Source: Brugia malayi
Lineage: Eukaryota; Nematoda; Chromadorea; Rhabditida; Onchocercidae
Assembly: GCF_000002995.4 (NCBI RefSeq)
Contig: NW_025062477.1
Location: 4,064,649-4,128,648 of the forward strand
DNA length: 64,000 nucleotides
Direction: 5' to 3'
This document shows positions 24,901 to 37,700 of the stretch, in pieces. The translations under genes and the position numbers were made by a program. Position 1 is the first letter of the stretch. Every line of letters starts with the position of its first letter. The notes under the pieces were generated by a model. It did no database searches, was not told where the DNA came from, and saw nothing but the letters and a program-made list of their open reading frames with translations.

Positions 24901-27419
24901 TTTACAGACATGCCAAATTGAACGGTTAAGTATTATATTGGTTAATTTTTTTTAATCTAATTTCTTAAACAGTAATTTATGGCAGCGGTAGGTAGTGTAC
25001 CTCTTGGTGTAGTGGTTCCTGATGGTAGTAAGCTGAATGAGAAGGTTCGTTCCTGGTAACTATGTTTAAGCCACCAATACTGGGCATGATACGCTGCATT
25101 TCATTGCAAATGTTATCAAATCAATGGTGGCAAAAGTGGAAGGGAGTTTAATCACAAATTCGTTGTTAAATTTACATGGCGGATTTGTTTCATATATCCC
25201 ATACAGCTGCTTGTCGTGAAGGATTTTACAGGAATTTGTTAAAATTGAATTTGGGAAGTGTCTTTCGAGCCAGAAATTTGTTTCAGTGGTTTGGATTATT
25301 TGCTTCAAATGTATAGATATAGGGAATATTTGACTTATATCTGTCCCCTTTTACCAATTACTTAAGTGGAATTTATTTAATGCTTTGTGAAGTGTAAAAT
25401 GCTAATTTCGTTCTATAGAAAAAACGTCGAATTTTGATCTATTTGAAAGAAATTAAAATTTATTTAGTGTTATATGAAAAATTCAAATATTGAAATTTTA
25501 AACTCAAACATATCAAAGCCTGCCAAGCTGAACTCAATTATGATCGATGATTAGGGATTGTGAAGTGATATATTCACAGTACAATGATCTTATAATAAAA
25601 CAATACTGTATTTGTCTAATGACAAGATATATTATGCAAAACATTGGTATTTCTCTTTCTGCTAAACACATTTATTAATTTTATATTGAAAAGAAATTAA
25701 TAAGTAGTTTAAAGTGTTTATCTTTGCATTTTACAGAGCTCATAAATATCATTCGATTGCTATGCGACATATCACTGATATGCGACGTTTAATGACTAAA
25801 TCAAATTGGCCAGTAATAAGGCGTGGAGCGTTGGATTCATTGGCTGCATTTGAAATTATACTCTTAGAGAATATTTCCGCCGCGCAATTGATGCTAGCAC
25901 GACCGCTGGAAACTATAAGTGTTGTAAGCTTTATCGTATTTTTGTTGTCATTGTGTTGTGGTAGTATATTCAAGAAATTTTAAAATATCTCATGTAACAC
26001 TTATGATTTATATATTATGTCTGACTTAGGATATTTTCACTTCTTCCACGTCTTTAATACATATACATATAAGAGTAATATAAATTTATAAAAAGAAATA
26101 CTATAGGATCATTTAGAAATTTGATAATTTGATAAACGGATTACTCGTTTGCTGGTGACTGAAGTCAAGAATTAGTATTAAAATCGTAAAGCTTTTGCTA
26201 TATTTCGATTCTGCTTGATTGTTGCAGTTTCCATATACTACTTGATATGAAAACTATTACTTTTTATATGATGAAAAAAGTATTTTGAGAATTGGGAAAT
26301 TTTAAAAAAGTTTAGATTTTTCTGTTGTGAGAAATAATTGTGAAAAATGTGAGAAATAATTTTGCATTAGTATAAAATGCTAAAACATTTCAGCTGGGTG
26401 CTATGATGGAACGAATGAGACAAAGTACCGATTTATTTAGTCATTTTGAAGCTCAATTGCATACATTACTAGTAAGCACTCTGTTACAAATACCAATTTT
26501 GATAGTTTTTTTTTTTTTTTTTTTGCGAGGATATAAGGTTATCGTTAATTTCTATGATTATTTTGACGTTAATTTCTGTGATTATTTCTTTCCAACTTTT
26601 AAAGTAGGTAACATTGTAGCTAATCAGATGTTTTTTTGGCTAGTATTTCGTATACTCCAACAGTAAACATTATATTTTTAATAAAGTTAGTTTGTGGTTG
26701 ATTGATAAAAATAGAGAAAAAATGATGAAAAGACAAAAAAAAAAAAAAACAGAAAAATAATGAATTATTGACAATTACTTATTACAATTATAGGTAATTA
26801 TTTGCTTTGATCTATCAGAATTTAGAGAATCAGCTAAATTAGATAATTTGTTTCACTCATTATTCTTGAATTAAATATATGTTTTTTTTAAGGGTATGTA
26901 CTGCTGGTTTGTGCGTTTACCCGATGATGCAGAGCGACAGTTTCAGGCTGCTCTAAGAGTAAATCACTAATTCAGATATATTAGAAATTCATAACATAAG
27001 CCTTGATAATTTTTTGTTCTTCTGAAAATACGTCAGTATTATTCAACGTAAATATACATGCATACGTGTTTGCATCACGTAATAGACACTTTGTGCTTCA
27101 TATTGTTCTTTTTTTTTTCCAAATTATTGTTTCAAAATTTTTAGACAATGAAGTATTAAATAAATTGTACATTTATAGACAGCGAAAGACACAGAATCAT
27201 GGACTGTAGTAAACTTAAGCTTAGCTATCCTGTATTTGATGACATGTCGTGAAGCTGATTTTTACGGATTATTCGAAAGAATTACACCTGGCAAATTGCA
27301 ATCCAGTTCATCTCTCCTGAAAGCATCAGCTCATTTCGTGCATGCATTGCATTCTTACTTACATTCTAGATTGCAGGAAGCTAAGTGAGTTTAACTTTTC
27401 CTAATATGCAAATTGTGCT

Positions 27420-27453
<34 letters not shown>

Positions 27454-29336
27454 GTTGAAAGATGATAATTCTGAAGATCAGAATAATTCTTTGAAAAATT
27501 GCAATAACTACAGTTTAGCTTAATTTACTTATTATTCGATTAAACAGTTTTAGTATAATTTACGTTTCATGAATAGTCATCTAAAGTTATTCTTATTTAT
27601 GAGAAAGATCTCGGAGTAATTTGCTTTAATTTCTTTTTTATTATTGCTAAACACAGACAATATTGGTTTTCATCTCAGTAACAATAATATTCTAATACTA
27701 CTAGCATAAATAACAATCACCTTGAGGTGAGACTTGATAACTTTCAATTACTAATTATGGTAGTTCTTGACATTACTCTTTGATAATTGTTACATAAGAA
27801 TTCATAATAATAATTCAAGTAATACATAAGTTTTCCAGAAATGAATTGACATAAAATGGACAAATATCATCATATAAATAAAAATGAATTTAAAAAAAAA
27901 AGAAGCAAAAGATAACAAACTATATGGATATGCGTGCAGCAATATATTTTAGCAATTTTTGTTTTTATTTTTTGGTAGTATTAAAAAAAACTTGCAGGAG
28001 TCATATAACAGATAGTGTAACAATCGTACGTGATGAAGGTGTACCACGGATACAAGCTCTTGCAACACTTCTTTCCGCTAAGCTAGTTGCTGTTGACGTT
28101 CCAGATATGTTAATTGCTGCAAATAATTTTGCAACAAAAAGTTCCGATCATTCGTTAGCACTATGGTTAAATCAAATTATTTACGGTTAGTTTTCATTTC
28201 TAAAGGGAAATGGAAAATAATTAAATTTTGTGTTCAAGATTTAAAGCTAATTTTGCAGTCGATTATTAAATTTGTTGTTGGTAGGTCGTCAAAATTTTGA
28301 AATATTTAATAGCAAAAAAAAAACCTGATTAGTTAGGTTTTTTTAATATCTTTTAGATATAAATTTAACTCGCTACAAAGCAATAGCTGTTGGTGTTCTG
28401 AATTTTATTGCTAATTAATTGTTACACAGCAGGGAATATATGAATGTATTAAATTTTGTAATGAAAATTAAGTATCAAAAGAGATGATCAAGTTTAACCC
28501 AATGAAATTTGTAGTATCAAAATTAGCTTGTAAAAAGTAACAATTTCAAGCATTAAAAATACTTTTTTTAGCGGCAAGAAAGTCAAGGTCTAGTCTCTCT
28601 CTTTTACTTGGAAATTTTTTATTAAACTATTGAAATGATTTTTAGAGACTCAAGTGCAATATGGGCATGTTGAGCAATCGAAAAGTGTTAAAATGAAATT
28701 TGATCAAATGCAAGCGCACATTTCTCAAGCTGTACATGATGCTGTTAATTCATCTGCACATTCATTAATTCAGGTATGTTTTAATAATTTAAAATAAAAA
28801 TGTTGATATATTTTATAAAAATATATCATAAATTTAATAAGTTAATATTGTATTTGATTTTCAAAATTTTTTTTTTTTTATTAATGCTAAAATTTTTTCA
28901 TATACATAAGCACTTCCCATTTATATAACGTATGTGTTATTTTGAAAATACATTGTTTTGTAATTTACCGTTTCGGTGAGTTTTAATTAAAATTTTAGGA
29001 ATGACTTCCCTAATCAAGAAGTCTATAATGTATCAAATGTTTACAAAAAATCTTATTAAAGTATAATTTCAGTGTAATTTTATTTGCTAGCAACCTATCA
29101 TTTTTTTTTTTTTTTTTGTTCAAGTTAATTTATTGAGCTATTAATTAGAGGAATTATTTAATCTTCTTATTTAAAGTTTTTCATTATAGAAAGATATACA
29201 TTCCTACTAGTTGTATTTTTTTTTTTTAAATTCAACTTGAAAATGTAATTTGAACTTCAATAGAATCAAAGGTTGTTTTTCAGCAGTAATAACTAAATGA
29301 TATTTTCAGTGGGAAGGTGGTACAGACGGATTATAA
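21984..29336 (+). CDS. mau-2: MAU-2 / SCC4 cohesin-loading factor subunit
   Basis: MAU-2 (Scc4, Cohesin_load family) is the TPR-rich partner of NIPBL/SCC-2 that loads cohesin on chromatin in the nucleus; in worms it is also known for axon guidance defects. Thirteen exons join in phase: 21984-22115, 22490-22609, 22937-23119, 23549-23671, 24105-24263, 24743-24924, 25737-25923, 26394-26471, 26893-26958, 27179-27384, 27998-28185, 28646-28773 and 29310-29336. The 592-residue product matches family length (human 613). Conserved blocks include AEFFRSHNPPK near residue 25, FYYTKNIELARHHLEQA (about 69-84), LLRKES, HARLLFLLAE, STKTCLRQLQ, HFEAQLHTLLGMYCW, ERQFQAALRTA, ESWTVVNLSLAILYL and the C-terminal LIQWEGGTDGL, equivalent to the LITWTDG tail of animal MAU2. 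The first ATG lies one base after a TTTTATTTCAG acceptor, so the mRNA may be trans-spliced. All phases fit, with no frameshift or internal stop. Confidence 0.95.
24970..25320 (+). pseudogene. Coding-like relic inside mau-2 intron 6
   Basis: A conspicuously GC-richer island of about 340 bp within an AT-rich intron. The plus strand reads MAAVGSVPLGVVVPDGSKLN before a stop. In another frame it continues NTGHDTLHFIANVIKSMVAK and NSLLNLHGGFVSYIPYSCLS, then a stop, then further open sequence. The base composition and broken frames suggest a decayed coding sequence or retrocopy. I do not recognise the parent gene. A minus-strand open frame of 80 codons (25308-25066) overlaps it and could instead be the signal, but looks less protein-like. 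The mau-2 exons on either side splice around it cleanly. Confidence 0.4.
27419..27450 (+). repeat. T homopolymer (about 32 T)
   Basis: The longest T run noticed in the mau-2 introns, starting about 35 bp after the donor of exon 10. Comparable A/T runs occur throughout the window, for example A runs at 15440-15465 and 46034-46060. Confidence 0.9.
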
Positions 29337-29361
29337 TCAAGACAAAAAAAAATTAGACTGA

Positions 29362-31628
29362 TTAGCTATCAAGCCAGCCAAATGGATCGCAGTAATTCAA
29401 TAGATCTCGTAGTTCACAGCCAACTTCACAACATATATTTTGAACTTCTTTCAGTGTTGCTGGTCGCATCAAACTTCCTGAAATAGGAAATAATTTTTAA
29501 TTTTAGGTTAAAATTAAATTTCATTTTCAAATTGTATTACTTGTTTCAAAAAGATAGATTCACTTGTTGACGTCGAAATTCATCTGTTTATTTAAAAAAA
29601 ATATAGTACAATTTTACATTATTTATAATATTCAAAATAATATATTCGAAGGATACTCTTTTTTTTTTTTCTTTTTTAAAATATTTTAAGTTATTTTAGA
29701 TATTCTTATATTCATGTGAATTTATTTTTTGCAAGCTTTGGACCTAAGGTCATTTGAAAATTTATTCATTGTTCCTTGTCAGAGATTTGTTTTTTATGCT
29801 GTTGTAATTCAGATTTCATACTTCAATTTTTCTCATCAAATATATTTGCTCTTATTGTGTGCTATGTTTTGTTTTTATTTGTTTATTTATTTTCTATCTT
29901 TTTCTGTCTAGTCTGCATCATATACATGGATGCAAATGTAAATGTGATTTTTATTTTATTTTTATTTATTTATTTTTTTTGCAAATACTGCATGTAAATT
30001 ATGGGAATTTTTCCTTCCGGTTGAATTTAATTCAATGTTTTTTGTGTTAGATGCTTTGTGCAAAATGAAAGTTATTAGGTCATTAAATGTTTTGTGAAAT
30101 ATTTATTATGGATTGTAGTTTAGAAATTAAACATATCCTTTCATTATTGGACAATTTTCAAGGTGCTCATAAGCTCAATAATTGATTAAATATATATCCA
30201 GAAGAAAAAAATAAAAAGTAATTTTTATTCGTCAACTATTTTTTTTCAGAAATGATGTTTTCTTTTTTCTCTCAGAATATTTATCAACTAATGCTGAATA
30301 AGTATCGTGAGCAGTTTAAGTCACTGCGAAAAATTGATAAAATTCAAAAAAAAAAAGAAAAAAAACAAATTTAAACGATTCATTTTTCCTAAATAATTTA
30401 AAATCATTTTAATTTCATTTTTTCTAAATAATTTAAAATCATTTTAACTTCATTTTTAATTAAGAATTGCATCATTTGATAATTGTTGCTATCATTAATG
30501 TTCGAACAAAACGATAATAATAAAAAAAAAAAAAATAGGAAGAAGTGAGGAGAGTTGGTTCTGGTTTTAATTAAAATTTGTTTCTTTTTTTTATTTTTTA
30601 TGTTAAAGCAAATTTTCTTGAATCGATTAAAATTAGTTGAGTTCTTAATTGCATGGAAGTAATTAATGCTCAAAATTTGTAAAATTATTAAATGCATTCT
30701 AATGTGCTTATGTACACTTATCGAAATGTATTTTTTTTTTTAATTGAAATATTGAAATGTCTCTTATGAAATCATAAGTGATACTTAAACTAAAATTGCA
30801 TTCATTTTGGAGTAATTTTAGGATAATTTAACTTTCAGGATTATTTTTTTTTTTTTTTTTTTACCAAAATCTCTCTTTCTGCGACGTCGTTTCTTCATTT
30901 CACATGCCATCATGTAAGCTGTTGCAAATGATTGACCACCTGGTGGACAAAGTACCAATGATCCAAAATGTTGTGCTGTAAAAATGTCAATCGATAAAGT
31001 AAGATTATTTTAAATATCAAAAATTTTCAGTGATGATCAACGTGATCAGCTGATTAATATACCTCGGATTAAAGTATTAATCAGTTCCGGTAATCTTCCA
31101 CGTATTCTGTTTATAATACAAAAATTTAATAGTAAAAATTAAATACATATGCTTAAAATGCAGAAAATTAAGCAGGTCAATCTAAATGACCTGGTTTTTT
31201 TCTTTTGCCGATAGTAGATTTTGTTTCTTTTGTATTTAAATTTAAATCAATAAAATGAAAAATTAAAGTGTAAATGAATGTGTGACATGATTTATTAAAT
31301 AATTGAGAAGAATTAAAAAGTTTTCAAAAAATTTCACACTTCAAAGGATTATTTTGAGAGATGAATGAGTTTTAATGCATTGTTAAATTGCTAATATTTG
31401 AATCATTTGAATGATATTTTTTAAATAATACTAATAGCTTAACGTAACGTAAACAAATTGTAACTAATTCAATTTGTAAACTTAATAATTAATTAATTAC
31501 GCAAATTAATAAAATAAGAAGTAAAAAAAAAAAAAAAAAAAACAAATTTTACAAGTGGTACCTGTTATTGATAAACCAAGAATGGAGCATAAATAATACC
31601 ACAGATAAATTCGTTGTGATAATCGCAT
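29362..31628 (-). CDS. Insulin-like peptide precursor (5' exon uncertain)
   Basis: Secreted insulin-family ligand precursor, expected to act on a DAF-2-type receptor. Three exons are firm and in phase: 31106-31063 (IRGRLPELINTLIR), 30975-30865 (B chain LVLCPPGGQSFATAYMMACEM, then a furin-type site RRRKR) and 29477-29362 (A chain with NICCEVGCELRDLLNYC, ending at TAA). The A-chain spacing CC-x3-C-x8-C is canonical. The B-chain cysteines are 14 residues apart instead of 11. Only one polybasic site is seen, so there is no separate C-peptide. The 5' end is unclear: 31628-31562 encodes a good signal-like sequence (MRLSQRIYLWYYLCSILGLS) behind a TTTCAG acceptor at 31715-31717, but it joins the next exon out of frame; the in-frame reading of the same exon starts at ATG 31590 and lacks a clear signal. 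The family call is firm; the start is not. Confidence 0.85.
30381..30455 (+). repeat. 35-bp direct repeat, about two copies
   Basis: CATTTTT(C)CTAAATAATTTAAAATCATTTTAA begins at 30381 and again at 30416, with a short third start at about 30451. It lies in the intron between the A- and B-chain exons of the insulin-like gene. Confidence 0.85.
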
Positions 31629-31714
31629 AATTGATCAGTAGCACTTTATCAGTAAATTGTTTGTCTCAATAATATTGTTGATAACATAAATAACGTAATA
31701 GGTCTTTAGTTGAC

Positions 31715-34700
31715 CTGAAATTGATTTCGTAGTGTAAAATGTAATTTGAATATTGACTTAAATTAATCAGAACTATACTTTACTACGTTTAAATATGTGT
31801 GATATTAATGATTAGCTTATCAAAACCAAGATCTTAAACTACACATAAGCATAACAACAAATATTTGCTTTCTACTAATTAAATGATAAGTAAACTTATG
31901 CTAAACATAAATATAAAAATGTTTACTCATTGATTAACACTAAGCTTTTGATTCAATCATCCATGCATGACAACTTTGTTAATCAGAAACAAACTACATT
32001 TACTTATATATTCCATATTTTAACTAATGTCTAACTGAATAAAATTATATACTTACAACTTGCTCATTAGTCAAAAAAAAAAAAAAAAAAATTAAGTAAA
32101 ATGATTATTAACATCGTAATAATATATTATGCAATAACAATTTATTCATATCTATAAATGAGACCTGTTATTGGACATTTTTAAATTAATCTTTTTCACT
32201 TTTTATTTGCTTTCTATTTTCTTTTTTCTTCTTATTTTAAAATAATGTCATATGCTAATATTTCTCCTTTAACTTTTCAATTTTAATTTAATTTTTTTTT
32301 TAAAAAAAAAACGTTTCTTTCATTTTTTTTTTTTGATTTTCTTTTTTTTTTTCGTTTTTTAAATAGCATTATTTGTTCATTATTTTGCTTTTTAATCCTA
32401 TTTCTTCTTTCTTCTTTTTTTTCTCTTTTAATATATCATTGCTATATTTGTTTTCTCATTTTTTGAAATTTTTCATGTTAAATTATTAATTCTATGCATT
32501 TTAGTTTTTGCATTAATCTATTTAATTAAATTAATATTTCTCATTTACTTATTTTTTTTTTTGATCATTCTTCTATGCAACTAATTAATTTTTCTAGTAA
32601 TGATCATATCATCCGTTTCTATTTATGATTATTACTTATCCGTAAACATCTAATTTAATTGTCAACATTGGATTTCATACTTGCTTCAATTTTTAATTTA
32701 ATCTAAGCTAATGAATATGAGTGGATTAGATTGAGGAATTTTTTAAATAGCATAGGAAATATACGAAATTAAATTTTAAGTTGATGCTAATCATGTAAAC
32801 ATGTAAAGTAGATGAACTAGAAGATGTTAATTAGCTGAATGCTTTATCTCCTCCTTCTTAATTACTATTACTCCAGTAGTATTCAAATAATTTCCATTTA
32901 TCAGTTATTCTTTTTCTTTTTTATTTTTTTAATAAAAAATTATATCTAATGATTTTAAATTCATAACTTAAAACTTTCAAATATTATTAATTAAATTTCA
33001 TCTCTCGAAATGATATGAACATTAACAGAAAGTGTGCATTTTCCTTTTATTTTTATCTTTCACTTTTTTTTCACCTTTTTAATATCCTTCCAAAAAAAAA
33101 AAAAAACAGAGTTCAAATCGAGAAAAAAAAAATGAAAAACAAAAATTCTTTTGCTTTTTGGTAATTTATTCAAAAAATTTTCCCATAGAAAAACAGTAAT
33201 AAGCAAAAAATACGAGTAAAAAGATTCAAATTTTATAAAAGATAGATAAAAATATATTTATCATTAACAGTTACTATGAATAATGCATAAATTAGTTTAA
33301 TTAAAAATAAAATTACGCAAAAAATATTTAAAAAAAAATAAAATATAGTATATCCTAATTTTGTGTTAATATTAATGAATAGAAATAAAATGTATGCAAA
33401 AATTAATTTCAGATATAAAATTTTCAAACGATATTACTAATAAATTTAGTAGGAAAAACGAAAAAACAAAAAATAAAAAAATGAATGAAACATAAATTTT
33501 ATTTAAAGAAGCATATACTTATATTACCGTATACTTTTGCTTACTTCTTTCAATTACTTTAAAAAAAAAAATTTGTATTAATTATAAATTTTTCATGTTA
33601 ATTATTTGTATTTGCATAAGTTGAAAATGACGTGATTAGTAAATAGTATAAGTATTATATGTTAGGCATTTTTTTTTCCATCTAATAGGCTAATTTAAAA
33701 GTTAATTGCAAATATATCAAAAAGCATAAATGAGTTAACAATTTACATAACCAAGTAAATAAACGTTAATTAAAATTAAAATGAAATATAATTTATAATT
33801 TAACAGTTGGAAAAGAAAAAAAAAACGAAGGAAAGAAGACTAATAGAAAAAAAAATATATTTTTTAAAATTGAAAAGAAAATACTGCAATAAAATTTTAA
33901 TTTTCATAGAAAGGAAATAAATTGAAATTTTTGAATTATATTAAAATAACTGCAATAAATTGATTATAACCATTTGCAAAATTTTTACTTTCCATTTTTT
34001 TTTTTTTTTTGTTGTTTATTGGAACAAAATTTTTTGTAACATTAATTTATTAATGCTTTTTTAATAAGTCTAAAATTTTACATTTATTTTTCTATGATTA
34101 TCATTTATAAATGTTATAAATTCTTAAAATTTATTTTCCTCTTCATTTTCTTATCTTTTTTTTTCTTTTCATTTTTTTTTTTTAAAATTCCAATTTAACT
34201 ACAAAAAAAAACATTTTAAAATAATTTTGATTGAAAAAAAAAAAGTTGGATCATGAATGTATAAAAGTTTGAAGTTAAGAAATAAAAAGAAATGTTAGTA
34301 ACAAAAAAAAAAAATTTTTTCCTTTTTCATTTTTCTTTGTGACAATAAAATTAAAACTTTGTGCTTTCTTTCTTCCTTTTTTTTTTAAAAAAAAATGCTT
34401 TAACGGATAAAATATTGGTAGATGGAAAAGAATGTTAAATCATTTTTCAACATTTTTTCAACTCAACGGAGTAAAGTGCTGATAGACGGAAGGAATTGGG
34501 TATTTGAATAATTTGTCACCAATTCTCATCCACAATGACACAAAATTTATTGTATTGCATAGATATGAGAGATGTAAAAGATGTCAATATGTTTTGAAAA
34601 AAAAAAAAAGTTTTTTTTATTTTGTTAAAATTTATAAAACTAAAAAGTTAATAAGCAAAAAAATTAATCGAAGGGAAGAAAAAAAATTGTGACAAAATTT

Positions 34701-37700
34701 AGAAATCTAACAAAGTTGTTAAATTTTAGAATAGCCATTATTATTTGAAAAATTTTCAATTTTTTCAAATAATTCATGTTTATATTTTACTGTATTTTTC
34801 TTACAAATTAATAATATCTAAATTTGACATAAATTTAAAATGTTATTTTTTTTTTGATTTCAGCATTTTATTCGACTAACGTAATTGTCGATCATTTTCT
34901 AGAAAAACATCTCGAAATAACTGCTCAAGATTATTCCTTTTTTTTTTTTTTTTTTTGAAAAATTGCAAGCGCTTTTTTAAAGTTTTAATTTAACAATTTT
35001 AAAATAAAAATAAAAACTTTGCATTAATAATTAATTTTTATAAAAGATTTCAATGTTATTTCATTACCACAACTCTTTTAATATTCAATATAAAGTATTA
35101 CTTATTAATCGTGTGCAAATATTCGACATAACATAAATGAATTTAGCTTATCATAATAAATAAGCATTTATGAAATAATTAAAGTGTTTTTTATTACCTG
35201 AAAAAGTAAATATAAAAAAAAAAAATTGTAAAAAAGATGTAAATAAAGAAAATGTAAATAAAAAATTTGAATTTACAAGAAACCAATATTAATTGATAAT
35301 TCCGATTGTTCAGCACTGAGATATTTCATTTTAATTTACTTCGATTCCAATTACTTCATTTTCAAGCTTTACAGGAAATTTATATACATGCATATATACA
35401 TATATACTAAATTTTATTTGCTAATTAAAACATCATTGAATATGATTATGATAAGCTAATAACTGTTATCATGATTATTTCCTATTATTTTAAAATATCA
35501 TTATATTGATTATCTTAATCTTGATTACCCACAAGTTTGTTGTTTTTCTTTCCCTTCTTTCTTCTTTCGTTTCATTCCTCTTTTATTAAAAAGAACTAGT
35601 TTGATTTACTATTTTTCTTTCAGTCATCTGATCAAAACTCTCGAGAAATCCTGAAAGTGAAAAAATTAATCAACAGTGAATATTTGCATGTATACATTTA
35701 CGTGAAAATATACTTACGTGAAAATAAAAAAGCAAACTAAAGTGTCACCTAAACAGCAATTGTTCTTATCAAATAATAATGAATAATGATGATTTAATCT
35801 ATGATAAAAAATCATTATAAATTGTGATAATTGTGATAATTTTATTTGTGTATTTGTTTGTTTTATTTGATAATGAAATCATGTAAATAATAAAACGATT
35901 GCAAATAATTATAGTAAAATATTGATAAAAAATGTTGATTCATTAATAAATTAATAAATTCTCAATAAACTGTCATTAATAATTAATTAATAGTAATATT
36001 AATAATAATAACAGTAATGGTAATAATTAATAACAGTAATAAATATTTATTATTATTATAACAACGCATCACAGGTTAACTAAAAATACAAAAAATAAAG
36101 ACAAATTAATTTTTATTACATTTTGTTTTTAAATAAAAACAATCGAAGGATAATACAGTGCATTAGAATTTGATATCACACATAAAATGCGGTAAATGAA
36201 TGCTTTAATCAATTAATTTACAAATTTTTCAAAACATTTAAATTTCTAAATTTTCAACCATAAAAAATGCATGAAAACATAATTTAAGACAAATGGCAAT
36301 TTATTTAACTTTTGATTACTGTGTTAGTTTCATCAAAACAAATGAAAAGTAGCTGAAAATTTTTTAACTGCTAAACAAAATATTAAAAAAAAAAAAAATG
36401 ACCTTACAATATATGAAAAATATTTCATAAAGTTTTAAATTTATCATTTTTTTTTTAAAAAAAAGGGGGAAGAATTATTAATTCAACAAGGAAGGCAATA
36501 TGCGATTTTGAGATTCCCAATGCTAAAAAAGTGCATTTTGGATTATTGGATTATATTAAAATGCCTACTTTTACATGAATTGAATATTTTTAAAAGGAAA
36601 AGAAAAAAAACTTTTGAGATTAAACTTTTAAGGATTTATGGTATTACGGAACTTTCGATTAATTAAGTTTTAAAAAGAGTAATATGCTTAATTTAGAGTT
36701 AAATCAAAGGAAATTGAAGTAAAAATCAAAGTTACACCGTTGACAGATAGAAATAATATTCAATACTTAAATTAATGGAATTATTTCACGTAATTTCACG
36801 TCACTGTCTAGGGATAAGCTACGTCTACTTATGATTAAAAAGCTGACAATGCTTCTTTAAGTACAAGTTTTTCAAGTTTTAGAGGCAAAAACAATAAATA
36901 ACAACTTAATCAAATAAAAAAAACTCAAAGTAAGTAATCAAAATTAAATAAGTGTTAACTTCTATGTTTTATAAAAATTTATCCTCCCATTTAGTAAAAT
37001 GATAAGAATTTTTTTGTTAGCATTTGATAATGGAGTGCTAACTAATTCTCATATACATTTAAGTAAATCTGCGTAATTCTTAAAAAAAATAGATTTCACT
37101 TTTTTTTTTCTATTTGTTTGGTTGTTTGTTTTGCTTTCATTTCATTTTGTTCAAATTCAATTTAGCAAAGTAACTAAAATTTTTCTTTAAAAAAAAGTTT
37201 TGAATTTTTAGGTTGAATTTTTACATTGTTTTTTATTTTCTTACATATAAATTTTAATTGAATTTTAATTAAATTTTTTTTTAATTAAATGCAATAACTT
37301 ACATAAAATGTTCATTGTATTGTAAAATAATCGAAAAATTTTACGAATATTTGAAAAAAAAAGTTGAAAATTTCTACATTTTTTATGTTTACTTTTAAAC
37401 AGAAAAAATTTTTGATGATTATTTATAACTGATTGAATACTTTACCAGTTACATTGTGCAGAAGAAAAGGCGAATTAAAAAATGAAACTTTTTTAATAAT
37501 TTCGTATTCAAAGAAAAAAAAAAACTATTTTATTCAATTATTTTTCAAACTAGTTTTACATTAAATTTTTACTTCATAACTTCATTTTTTCTATATTTAA
37601 AAAATTTTTTTTTATTTTTTCTATATTTTTATTTCTTAATCTTTTCTTTCAGATGATTTAATATAATTTTCAATTTTTAACACTTATAATACTTTTTTTT

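Noticed and set aside
25066..25308. Minus-strand 80-codon frame in mau-2 intron 6 as a nested gene
   Set aside because: The plus strand of the same island reads more protein-like; kept only as part of the relic hypothesis.
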